From positions 62,001 through 126,000 of the forward strand of contig VWZL01000283.1 of NCBI GenBank assembly GCA_013396915.1: DNA of 64,000 nucleotides, given 5' to 3'. A program made the translations under genes and the position numbers. Shown one piece after another: positions 1 through 10,994 of the stretch. The stretch is from Stercorarius parasiticus (lineage: Eukaryota > Chordata > Aves > Charadriiformes > Stercorariidae). The notes below the pieces were generated by a model, which saw only the letters and a program-made list of their open reading frames with translations, ran no database searches and had not been told where the DNA came from. Within the stretch, counting starts at the first letter, position 1, and each line of letters opens with the position of its first letter.

Positions 1-3000
1 TAACACCCAATTGCACCAGCCTCTCCTGGACAAAGGTACTTGTCTATAACCAACCCATTCCGTGCAACCATGTGATAGCAACATGCTCTGGCTACTGCGT
101 ATCTAGCTAGGACTGAACCAGCAATTTAAAGACAATTTAAATTATTCTCATGCAAAAAATGCTGAAATGAACCACAAATTGCCTTGAAAGAAGGGAGGCA
201 GGGAGTGACTTTTTGTCAAAATTTAAGTAAGACGTAGCTCCTCCTTTCTTGATCTAAGATGATGTGTTGGTTTTTTTAAAGACCTACACTGACATAGGAA
301 ATAAGAAATGTCCTCTCCACCCAACAGAAATCCAGCTGGGCAGTCCTGACAAACATGAAATATTCTGCTAAAATGAGAAACTAAACAAAAAGGTAACAAG
401 GGCTAAAGTGGCCTAGACAACTTAGCATCACTATCTGGAAAATAACTTGGCATCCAAGTCCACAGCTATATCCGAACAGAGAGAAGATCAGCTCTGTTTG
501 ATACATCAAACATGGCCCAGAATTTTTTCTTTCTTCCTCTCTCTTCAAACATAAATAGTTCCAGGCTCTTAAATAAATTAGCTCAACTTTGGTTATACAA
601 GCTGTTTCATTTTTTCTCCAAAAGGGGATATAGATGTTTGTTTAAAAATTGTAAATAAGATATAAACAGAGATTTTCCATTGCGTAGTGATCCTTTCCAG
701 TAGGTAATGATCAGCACTGCGTCCATTTCCCTTCCTTATCCTATACTTGGGGATCACAGCAATATGATGACTACTTCTGATGGGAAATGGATGGGGAAAA
801 GAAATGCAATAAGAGGAGGTTTCCCGGTACTTACTCACTGTAAAAGCAAAATAATGATCAGCTTTAAAATGCACAGAAAGTAAGTGCAACAAAATTACTT
901 CCCATTACTTATAATTTTGTTCTTTAAAAAAACTTGCTTTTTGTATGTGTTGTGTGGAACACGTGAATCCTGGAAAGGCTAATTAGTGAAAGGCAACAGT
1001 TCTTAAAAGCCTTACAAGCACTTAATACTTGGCTCTATTGGGACTGTTCCTAGGAGCCAAGTGCTGCCTGTCTGGATTCTGTTGCTGCTGGGATTTTTTG
1101 CATCAAGATAGTCACAGTAGTGTAGCTCTAGGATAAAAATACATCATACAGCAACAATATGACAGCGTAAAGAGAAGGTCCACCTTAGCTTCAAACTGTG
1201 GCAAGTTATTTTGTATATTCGTGTGGAACGTTTTGATTGTGTTTTCAAAGATGTAAAACTAAAGCAGGTCTTAAGTACATCCATGATGGGATGTGAAGTT
1301 TAGCTTTAGGGCACGATTAGCCAAGGGCAGGGGTTTTTCTTCTCAATATTACAGTGATGCTTCACATCCTTCCTGAAACTGGCTGGGGTGAGGTGTCTCT
1401 GGCTTTGAATCTTTCTCTAACATGGAGCAGATTATTACTGTTATTATTGATTTATGTCATGCCTGTCTGCTTCCAGCCTCAAAACACTTTACTAAGTTAC
1501 ACTATACATAGGAATCGTTTCACGTCAGCCACCACCGCACTGTAGCCTTCTCTGGAGGGAAGCTGAAGGGAGCCATTAGGATGGTGCCTGCAACATTAAA
1601 CAACAATCCAGGAGAGGAAGTAAAGAATACTCTGGCTCCTTAAAGCAATGGCTCAACAGAATGCAGTCACTGAACTGCCATCCAGCTGGGACACCAACGT
1701 CAATACCCATTCACCGTGTGTGGTTAAAATTAAATCTCCTAATGAAGTGAGATGGTTTTAGTGGTAAGAGAGTGAGTGCAAAGTATTATTCTCCTGTATT
1801 ATTATTTGTAAGTTATACAGCTAACAAGGGAAAAGATCACACACAGGAAAATAGCAGACAGTTAGATAATGTTCCAAGCTCCGTTTCTAAATGACATTTG
1901 GGCAAATAAAGCTTTGGAAAAATATGTATTAAAAAAAAAAAAAAAGATGAGACAGAAAAAAGGAATTGGCAGTTTCTCAATGTTTTTAGGGAACTAAACT
2001 AAACTGAACAGAAGTGATGTCAGTTTTTATCCCCTATAATTCAGGTCCAGAGAAAAGAACATTATTAGCTTCTGTTAATGAGCAGGTATTCCCTAAACAC
2101 TGCTGCAAATGCTCCTGAATTTTAATTTGCTTAGAAAAAGAAACGGTAAAGTATTGAGGGGAAAAAACCTCAACCTAACAGCTTATTTTTGTCCCTGAAT
2201 TAGCAAAATGCTTAGATGTTTTTCTGGATAGGAGGTTTATATGTCTGACTAAAAAGATCCTCAGACAATGTTATCAAGCTCTCCTTTCAGGGCTAGTAAT
2301 TGCTAGCTGGTTCTAATCATTCTTGCAAGTGATCATTTGAAAGGTTCATTTTATGACCCCTCAAACTGGCACAAAGAATCTCACTCCATAATGTAATAAA
2401 CAATTCTACAACCAGCGCTTAATTAATTCCCGAAAGTCACCAAAAGGAGCTATTAATGATCTTTCTTTTTATCTAACCATAAATATGCAAGTCTCCTGGG
2501 ATAAAGGATTTAAAAAGAACACTCTGGCAAAACTAACTGTCAACTTGATAAAGCATAAAATGATCACCAGTGAGGGTAATTCAAAATACGACGGCAACAC
2601 TACCTAGGCTGATTAGAAAGTTAGCTCAGGTTGGATTAAATTTCTCTGAACGTTGTGCTTCCCAAAAAGAGGACAGAATTGACGCGGTGCAAAACAGACT
2701 CATCCCAAATGAACACACAAGACAAAATTACAACAACCTTTAGAACATTATTTTTAAAACTCAATTCTATTTGGAATTCGCTTTACTGTGAGAATATCAA
2801 CAATCATTATAATTAGAGTGTGGACAATATTTCAGGGCTGTTTAAAATATGCGTGTTACAGAGAGCAGGCTGATATTTTCAGGTGAACTTAAGCGTTTTA
2901 GGAGGCAAAGTATCGTTTTCACAAGTGAATCAGGCAGTAGGAAGCCCTTAAATGAAATTTAGTTTCCTGGCAACCCAACCCATTGCTGAAAATTAGATTT

Positions 3001-4448
3001 AGGCTTCTAAAGGTCTTTGATGTTTTTGAAAATCACACTTCCTGCAGCACTGCACAGCTGACTAGGTGTAATACAGTAATTTACCCTTCTACTGAGGCTA
3101 TCAGGAATGGAATCACTTTGACGGCTTTGCGATGTCTAGGAGGTTGGGTTTTTTTCTTACACTGTAAAAAAAATTCGTACTGGGCATAGCCAGTGATGAC
3201 TGGAATCTCTAAGCAGAAGCAGGGAGAGGAAAGAAAGAGAGAATACGCCTTTTCCAAAATAAACTGGTGCAGTCCTTTGGGTGCTTGTGCCTGATGCCAG
3301 TGGAGCCTGTGCACCGGCATGTCCCACCTTCAGAAGAGCTTCATGAGCTATTGCATCCGTGATGGCCTTGGGCTTTCTGAATCTCTCCTGTTGAAGCAAT
3401 CCCTGTGACACCCACTCATGAAACATGAAATAGACTGCTTCACAACACAGCCATCATGGTTCTTGCTACGTGTACGGAAAGCCAAGGCTCAGGTACCTCT
3501 CAAATGAGTTTTTAATTATTAATACAAAGAAACAAACACAACAGGAAACATTAAGAGAGACACAGTGGGAAAAGACTTTAAGGCTTTCGGACTCCCCACT
3601 TCTTGACTCCCCTGGGTTGGGCAAAGAAGGCCTCAGACCTCCAGAACAGTGCTTTTCAGTCCTTTGACCTGTGGAATGACTCAGGCTCCCACTGGAAGGA
3701 GGCGGCTGTGGATTGCTGCACTTCACACTGAAGAACTTATTGTTCCAAGCATTTTAGAAAACCTGGAAGTTCCTTTAAACATGAAATTTTAAAATTTCTC
3801 AGTTTTGTTCTAATCTGCAATAAAACTTTTTTTTTTTTAAAAATGTTGGAATTTCCTGTGGAACAGAAATTCTGTTTTGAATCCATTTCTATTCAACAGC
3901 GCTATTCAGATGGAAGCGTTTTCCTATTCATTCCACTTTGCAACTAACTGGTGCCACCCCAAATGTATTGCTCTTCCAAGAATGATGTGGCAGCCCTGGA
4001 ATAGCTAATTAGTTGGGCTGTATGAAGCCTCTGCCAAAAGTTTCAGCTTCCAGAGGCATTCCTTTAAGGAATGGTGGTGTGGGTTTGGCATTTACAAGGA
4101 TACACATGGTTTCAGAAGCCCACAGGCACCAAAAGTTAGCTTGTGTTTTATAACTCATCTCAACCCAGTCATTGAGCCGATGTCCTAACCACAGTAAGTC
4201 AAGAAAACTTCTTCAAAGCACTCAGGGAGAAAGCTTTTGGTTAATTTATTTTAATTTTTTTAATAAAAATTTTGTCTTTGGGGAATCTTTTAAGAAAATT
4301 CCACTTCTACAGCTATTAACTGGGAAATAATTAAATTCAAACATTACTAGCAACGTAATATAATCTCTTGTAGATAAATACCTTTGTCACTTAGCCCTCA
4401 AATTTCTGTACATTGTTAAGGTAAATGAAAGATGCCTAAATCCAGTAC
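1..4448 (-). other. ANKFN1 intron after exon 4 (partial)
   Basis: I see no exon here: no minus-strand stretch matches the rest of the FN3 domain with splice borders. It holds a run of 15 A (1931-1945), a run of T near 3827-3838, and AT-rich unique sequence. The block around 2270-2610 is dense in homeodomain-type TAAT cores. The block 3250-3430 has a higher G+C content and an 89-codon minus-strand open frame that I do not recognise. Confidence 0.7.
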
Positions 4449-4562
4449 CTTTATACTTGGTCACCACAGCTGAGTTGACACTCAGAGGTTCTTGGAAGGT
4501 GACAGTGAGTGATGTACTGCTTGTTACCATGAGACAGACATTGGTTGGCGCCTCAGGGGCTC
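4449..4562 (-). CDS. ANKFN1: ANKFN1 exon 4: start of the fibronectin type III domain (residues 198-235)
   Basis: This 114-base exon encodes the first strands of the FN3 domain. It begins by completing Arg198, then APEAPTNVCLMV, STSLTVTFQEPL and AVVTKYK. This has the usual FN3 opening: a P-x-x-V/L strand A, a S-x-S-L-x-V-x-F strand B (Phe in place of the commoner Trp), a proline-containing loop, and the start of strand C with the Tyr before Lys. The acceptor is CTCTCCCAG at 4563-4564 and the donor GTACTG at 4447-4448, a weaker donor than the others. Exit phase is 1, so the next exon should begin by completing a G-starting codon (Val in mammals). I could not find that exon in 1-4448, so the gene model stops here inside the domain. 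Confidence 0.93.
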
Positions 4563-6055
4563 CTGGGAGAGAAGAGAAAACATCAGCTCTTCAGCACAAC
4601 AAATCCTATTCAAACAATGTTTCTGAGTCTTCAAAGAACCCACTGAAAATCACCCTGCAATTGTGAGCTTTGGGTTGTAGGTGTTTGTGTTCTCTGCCTT
4701 TTGAGCATTTTAATTAGTGCCCCTGCTAACAATATCCTGCAGACACCATTTGTTTCTATCATGTTTTTTGGCTCCTTTTGGTTAAAAATATCTTCCTGCA
4801 TATATGTAACCCAATAAAACAGATTCATGCTAATTATGTCAATGAAAAGCCCCTATAAATCTCTTGGGGTGGGTGGGAGGAGAGAGAAAGGACAAACCCA
4901 CAAAGAGCTAATTAAACCTTTATGGTTTCACTAACAAACTCAAATTTATCAAATAACAGAAAACGTTTTCACATTATTGTGATTCAGAAATTGCAAATTC
5001 CACGAATGTTTTAGTGTAGGAGTTCCAAAATACACTTGTCAGTTGAGATCTAACATCTTTTTTTTTTTTAAATAAAAATAAAGAAGCTTAATTCACAAAA
5101 TATCAAATCAGACTCGATTCAGAAATCAAACACAAAGTTATGACTTACTGCTGGGATTGATTTAAAATATCATTATATTAACTGACACTACTGCTGTGTT
5201 TCCTGTATTTAGTATCTAATACAAGGAGCACTACATCTGTCTTGAAGAAGTAATCTTAGAATACAATAAATTTGAGAAAATTATTTGTAAGTACATTTAT
5301 ATAAACATGGTTGTAAAAATGTTAATGGCAATGACTGCATTTCATTGAATGGGAAGCAGATAAAAGATCTACATGCAAAACAATTCAGCCCTGTTTACTC
5401 CTTTGCATCGGACCAAATTCACGTTTACTTGGCTACAGACTCACTTGTACAACTTTTTAAAGTGACCCAATCTGTGACTGCGCTGATGAAATGTTAAATG
5501 TGGATGCCAAAATTAAGTTTTCAAAATTTTTATATGTAAAGTTAAATTCCGTTTTTTGATCAAATGTTTAGAACAACCCCAGTCTTTAAAAACAGATTTT
5601 TTTTTTTTAAAAAATCAAATTACAACTGAAAAAAGGCCAGTGTCCCCATCCCTCTTCCTCCCTACTCATATATTCTTTTCTAATCATCCTATTTTAAACT
5701 CTGAGCACATTAAATGATATCCAGGAGTAAATGTGAAGAGAAATAAGCAGGACAATCATTAGATCCTGAACCAAACATTTGGAGGTCTCATCAGTTTTAT
5801 GCAGCCCATTCCTAAAGGAGCTGTGTGCTTTTTGCTCTCAGATATTTGGTCCTCTATTGTTCTAACATCAATTTCCTTCTTATTCCTGGGAAGGCCATTT
5901 AGTCTTATGCCTCAGTTTCCCCACCCTAACATTCGTCTGCTTCACAGCAGTGCTGTGAGGACCAGTTAGTGACAGCATCTTTGCTCAACAAAGGCAGAGT
6001 GTTCTCAGTTGTAGAGATCTTGTCTTGAATTTTGCAACTACTTTCTTCTACTTAC
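4563..6055 (-). other. ANKFN1 intron between exons 3 and 4
   Basis: This intron of 1,493 bases has consensus GTAAGT and CAG ends. Apart from the MIR-like relic at 5896-5990 and short poly-T runs near 5059 and 5600, I see nothing structured in it. Confidence 0.85.
5896..5990 (+). repeat. MIR-like SINE relic (3' half)
   Basis: The stretch has GCCTCAGTTTCCCCA followed, after a short gap, by CACAGCAGTGCTGTGAGGA. These match the right part of the MIR/core-SINE consensus (CCTCAGTTTCCCCATCTG ... TGTTGTGAGGATTAA) in the correct order and spacing. The copy is very diverged and lies in the intron just past the exon 3 donor. Confidence 0.55.
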
Positions 6056-6250
6056 TAGCATGCTCGTAGCCTGCCTTCATGCGCTTGTATAACCTGTATC
6101 TCCATTCCCATGCTTTTAGTTGCTTCTCTTTTTCTGGGTTGTCTGTACCATGGCCATCATTCATCACTTGTGCAGACAATTCAGTAACTCGCTGCTGTGC
6201 TTCCTGGACCAATGTACTCAGATGCACTGACCTGCTTTCCATGTTAACAA
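6056..6250 (-). CDS. ANKFN1: ANKFN1 exon 3: charged helical linker (residues 133-197)
   Basis: This 195-base exon encodes the linker between the ankyrin repeats and the FN3 domain. It starts with two bases that complete Phe133, then reads VNMESRSVHLSTLVQEAQ. Heptad-like spacing of Leu and Val (residues 143-160) suggests a helix or short coiled coil. A Gly/Asp/Asn-rich turn follows, then a highly charged end with KEKQLKAWEWRYRLYKRMK at about 174-191. The Trp/Arg-rich stretch is the most recognisable part and matches the mammalian protein. The acceptor is TCTTGGTAG at 6251-6252 and the donor GTAAGT at 6054-6055. Entry phase is 1 and exit phase is 1. A MIR-like relic ends only about 65 bases beyond the donor in the following intron. 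The function of this linker is not evident from sequence. Confidence 0.95.
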
Positions 6251-7564
6251 CTACCAAGAAAAGGGAAAAGTAAGTAATTGCTTGGTGGACTTATGTGACA
6301 AAATTCTGGCCTTACTCATTCTGGTATAACACATGTAAAGTCAAATCCTTGAACACTCCACCTTCCAGCAGTTACCTTGTCATCGAGTGGATTAGGGCAT
6401 GCCAATTTATACCACTTAAGGATCTGGCCACTTATGAATGAATAAATTGAGTAAATTTTATCTTCCAGTATCTCTCATATACTTAAATGTATCTTAATTG
6501 GACTGAAATTGCCTATATGTTTTAAGTTGGTGGAATATTAAAAGTAAACTAAAATAAGAAAGCATATGGTCTCTATCCAACTCCTACTTTGCCATAATAC
6601 TGTAAGATTGCATACAAAAAAAGAAGGTTGCACTGGTTATAAATGCATACAATATATAAATCTCTACAAGCAGGGAGAGATCGAATTGGCAAACTTAAGA
6701 ATGAGAGTTTTGTGCTTAAGGGCCATGGCTGGTATAGAAAGGATCTCTTTCCACGTTTTCTTTGTGCCTCATTTTTGCCCATGTAAGATCTGATTAGTCC
6801 TCTGCCAGACTGGGCAGATAGCGAGCAGTTTACACATGGAGATTTTGTTTTTCTTCAGTGCTCAGAATAATTTTAATTTGACGTTTATCAGTTCAGATTG
6901 CCTGTATGAACTTCTGTGTGCTACGTAAAGGTGAAAATGAAGACCGCATAGCTTACAAACTAAAATAGGTTTGATTTTAGCCCAAGTCTTTAGCACAAGA
7001 CTACCCTAAACCAGCCCCTGGATTATACAGTGAAATGTGGTGAATCAAACCCTATTTTCAGGATTGCTCTTAGCCTGAAATTGTTCAAACTATTTGCAGT
7101 TTAGAAAATAGGATTTGTAAAGGTGTTTAATCTGAAAAGAAATGCAACCGCTGATCTAGAATTCGATATGCAGGGAATAGTGTACAAGAAAGGAATTCTG
7201 AAATCATAGAGAATAACTTTTCTCTGGTGTCAGGTATTTTTGCAGAAGAGCCCTGAGATAATCTTAATTTAAAATGCCCCTATTTACTGAAAACACTGCC
7301 CTAGCACAAGCAGCTGCTCTTAGCAAAGATGGGGAGTTGCTACATGGGCATAACCAGGGTCTTGGTTTCCCTAAGGTTTTTACAAGAACAGCATGAACCT
7401 TGCACAGGATGCACTGGTCATTGACTGGTATAAGCCAGGAGTAAACGACATTTCTGAAAACATCGAACTGTACCATATAAAGGACCAAGACTGGCAAGTT
7501 TTTGATATCAAAACACCACATGAGTGAAGATACCTGTGCAAATGAACGTGTTATTCCTAAACTG

Positions 7565-7820
7565 GAATCATAGGATTATGGGACAAATCAGATTGGGAAG
7601 GACCTTTTCTAGTCCAACCTTCTTGTTCAAAACAGGGTCAGCTAAGAGGTCAGACCGAGTTACTGAGGGCATTACCCAGTCTGGTCTTGAAAACTTCCCA
7701 GGATGGAGGCATTACAAGCACTCTATGCAACCTGTTCCACTGCTTTACTGTCCTTCTGGTGAAAAAGATGTTTGTTTTATCTAGTCTGAACCTCTTGTTT
7801 TAACTTTTGCCCTCTGTCAT
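7565..7820 (-). repeat. CR1 LINE 3' fragment, old
   Basis: Read on the plus strand it starts GGAATCATAGGATTATGGG and continues with GGGAAGGACCTTTTCTAGTC and then the reverse complement of the CR1 3' region (AACTTCCCAGGATGGAGGCA, CAACCTGTTCCACTGC). This is a 5'-truncated, diverged CR1 in minus orientation. An 86-codon plus-strand open frame here is antisense to the element and not a gene. Confidence 0.85.
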
Positions 7821-9762
7821 AACAATATCACAATCAAAGTTTAGCAGAGTCTAAGAATAACCCTACATACTACTGTGAAAAGTGCCATGGGATCTTTAAA
7901 GCCACAGGAAGAGAGCAAAGAATTACTCAACGCTTCTGACATCCAAAAGGTTGTTTTTGGAGAATGTTTGTCTCTAAGACTTTGCTTTCAGAAGCTGGCT
8001 TGAAGCCATCCTTCTTGAAGTTTGATCATTCTTCATATGGACATCAGAGACATATGGCCAAGCTTACTGGAATCTGCCGGTATCCTCAAACTGCCTGTTT
8101 ACTGGGAGGCCAGAGGTGATAGAGTTTCCTGGATCCATGCCTACAATAAGCATGCAACACATCTGATAGCACAACAGGACTGAGAAAGGAGACTTTATGT
8201 GACAGAACTTCAGGTGACTGAGAATTGGCATTAGTTCAAGTTCTCACTAAGGATCTGGCTCTATCTGTTTAATCAAGATTTTGATGCACAGTTGTCAGGT
8301 CTTGGAAATGTGTCGAATCAGCCACTGGAAATTTTAGTCTTATTTTCATTTGGGTTCACATGAACAAGTCAAGCCAAACCATGAGTATGTGATGAATAAG
8401 CGTTACTGAGAAAATAACACAGTGGACTTTGCCTTAATATTTTAAATGCTGTACTCTCTGATCTGACTTACTTTGTGTTTAAGAGATGTTGGGTTCCTGT
8501 TAAGATTTATACAGTCTGAGCTCCATGTGGAAATGAAGATCATAGTTTTACTTTCTATTGCTTTATCTGCTGTTCTTCCTATTCCAGGCAGAAATCCAGG
8601 TGATACAGATGGAGGCTATCTGTTCTCCAGAACCTCTTTTTTACAGCATCAGGTTAGGGACTATAATGAGATTTCAGCTGGATCACTAGGGCTGGTATAG
8701 TGGAAGAGCAAGAGTTTTCTCTGTAGGAAGCTTTCTGTGCGCGCTTGGAATGGGGAATTCCTCTACCTTGCAATCTTCCAGATCTGTGCATCTGTCCAAT
8801 GCACTTCCAGTGAGATTAAGAGATGCTTGTGCCCTGTCCCAAAATTGGGGTGAGTCAGAATTTTACCTTGAAATCCCCTTCCCTCCCACTCAGCCTGGGG
8901 AAATCTTGCTCAACTGCCCACCAGAGAGAACTGAAAACACTCCCGCTGGGTTCTGGATCATGTTCTTGGAGCCCTGAGATCATACAAACAGAATGGATTT
9001 CATTCTGACAGGGTGGTTAAGTACAGAAAGCAAAGCAGAAAGACTAGAGAAAATAGAAAGTGACTGCTATCAGTTCCACAAGAATGAAGCCACGTACGAA
9101 GATGTTGTGAACATTTGTTTTGAGTGCTGAAAATAACGTTTTGCATTTGCGCTCAAGTAGCAACTGTAAACCCTTAAGGTAAAAAACCCCAAAACAAACA
9201 ATCATTTGCTTGTTATTGAGAATGCTTCATCCATTATTTCAATCCAAAAAACTAAAAATCAAGATAAGTGAAGTGGAAATTTGGTGGGTATATTTTGAAA
9301 TGGAAATGAGGTGGTTATATATTCATATTCTCTGTGTTCATAGGCATGTTTGCATTAATTACAGGAAATGAATACTAATTTATGATTGCCCCTGCTCGCC
9401 ATCAGACTGCATTTATTTACAGATGAGGTCAATGAAAAATTAGTTTAGTCTTTTTTACTGCTGTTTAGAACACTCAAGACTGTGTTTTCCTCTAGATTTG
9501 TCATGGTTAATGAATGTTGCTTCAGCAGTCAATCATGTACTCTAAATGCTGTCACACTTTTTTTTAAAGCCTCAGTCATGAACCATGACAGAAAAATAAA
9601 CAAATAAATATAAAACTAAAAAACTCTTTTCACTGAGCAGCTACACTATGCAAAAATCTCCAGGGAAGGTTAAAGGAGGCCAGAATAAATGATAATATAA
9701 GTGCTGTGGACATAGAAAAGCAATAAAGGTGTACCAACACTGAGGGTCTGGCAAAAAAACTC

Positions 9763-9790
9763 AACACACACACGCACATGCACACACACT
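9763..9790. repeat. CA-rich microsatellite
   Basis: An interrupted (CA)n tract with G and T substitutions (CACACACGCACATGCACACA). Confidence 0.9.
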
Positions 9791-10783
9791 CTCCAGTGAA
9801 AAAACTGGCAATGTTAGTAGCCTCAAGGTGCAATTTCCTGGAGCACTGAGATTGACATGCCAGCACTAAATGTTGTTAATTTAACTAACTTCAAATTAAT
9901 GGCAGAGTCTGCAGTGGCCGGACCCCTCAAACACAGTCTCATTATAGCCTTGCTGGGAATGTCCTAAATATAGGCATTGACAGTTTAAAACAAATTCGCA
10001 TACATTGGTGTATTTTTAGACACAAGTAAGGCGTCAGAGTTTGTGTCATGGTATATGGTTGATTAATTGGGTTGGTAAGTTACCCTCTAACCCACAAATT
10101 GTGCATAAAAATGCCCATGAAGGAATACAAAGGATAGTTTTATAACTACAATATGTAGTTATAACCAATATTGGTATTCCAGTAAAGTGAGAAGGTCTGT
10201 TTTGTGCTTAGATTTTCTCTGGTTCTGTAGAACTTTGAAATTCTCTTTTAAGTGGGATTTTAGGCCATTTGAAGGCTAGGTGTGAGGAGTCTGTGGTAAT
10301 GGAAATGATAGATTTCAACACAACCTGTCTCCTGAAGGCAGCATAGCCAAAATCAAAAGGATAATCAAAATAAACCAATGTCTAGACAACCCATCGTCCT
10401 TTCATTTTTGATGACAAACACCATATTTCAGACCATGATCTTTGAATCACTCACTCAGTTCCTGTTTCCATATTTTTTAAGATTTTTTTCTCAGTATTGA
10501 TATTAACTCAGCTGCCCCAGTGTTAATCACATTAGAAGCTCAACCTGATTTGTCAGGTGCGTATCTGACATAGAGAACAAAAAAGATCTACTGAGCTCAC
10601 ATTCAACAAGCAGATAATGCTGCAAATGTCCTCCAGCACTGTGGTACTATTGCTGGTATAATCATCTTTATGATAAAACCCGTTGATTTTTGTGTGCAAT
10701 GTGATTAATTTCCCAAAACAGCAGCAAACCTAATCTCCTACAGACAATTCTCTAAGTCAATTTAATTTGTGTTCTTTACTTAC

Positions 10784-10994
10784 AGTGTGGGCTTTCCTTT
10801 GCCCCAACGTGTAGAAGGGTCCTGGCAATAGGGACGTTGTTTGTCAGAATAGCAATATCCAAAGGAGTTAGTCCCTCACTGTTTGGTGTGTTCAGGTCCA
10901 GTTCCTCCAGTGTGTACTGATAAAGAAGAATCTGAACAGCATCCAGATCTTGCTGTTCTACGGCCTCAAACATAGCTTCATTGCACTGGAAATT
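10784..10994 (-). CDS. ANKFN1: ANKFN1 exon 2: ankyrin repeats (residues 63-132)
   Basis: This 211-base exon encodes NFQCNEAMFEAVEQQD to KESPH and one base of the next codon. It carries two ankyrin repeats: one from about residue 71 (FEAVEQQDLDAVQILL) and a second from about 103 (GLTPLDIAILTNNVPIARTL), which has the family's G-TPL-IA pattern and a leucine-rich second helix. Ankyrin repeats are protein-binding helices; the partner is not shown by the sequence. The acceptor is ...ATACACAG at 10995-10996 and the donor GTAAGT at 10782-10783. Entry phase is 0 and exit phase is 1, matching both neighbours. Only two repeats are visible, as I recall for mammalian ANKFN1. No stop or frameshift interrupts it. 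Confidence 0.95.

Larger units (their letters stand above)
6251..10783 (-). other. ANKFN1 intron between exons 2 and 3
   Basis: This intron of 4,533 bases holds an old CR1 fragment (7565-7820), a CA-type microsatellite (9763-9790) and a short near-palindrome at 10140-10163. The rest looks unique. Open frames near 8473-9008 have no recognisable homology. Confidence 0.85.

Noticed and set aside
593..892. 99-codon minus-strand open frame
   Set aside because: No resemblance to ANKFN1 or any domain I know, no splice borders that fit the phase 1 exit of exon 4, and aromatic- and basic-rich composition typical of translated AT-rich intron.
3157..3426. 89-codon minus-strand frame in a G+C-richer stretch
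   Set aside because: It was examined as a possible next ANKFN1 exon. It does not match the FN3 continuation, and overlapping frames on the same strand suggest composition alone.
7524..7784. 86-codon plus-strand open frame
   Set aside because: It is the antisense strand of a diverged CR1 fragment.
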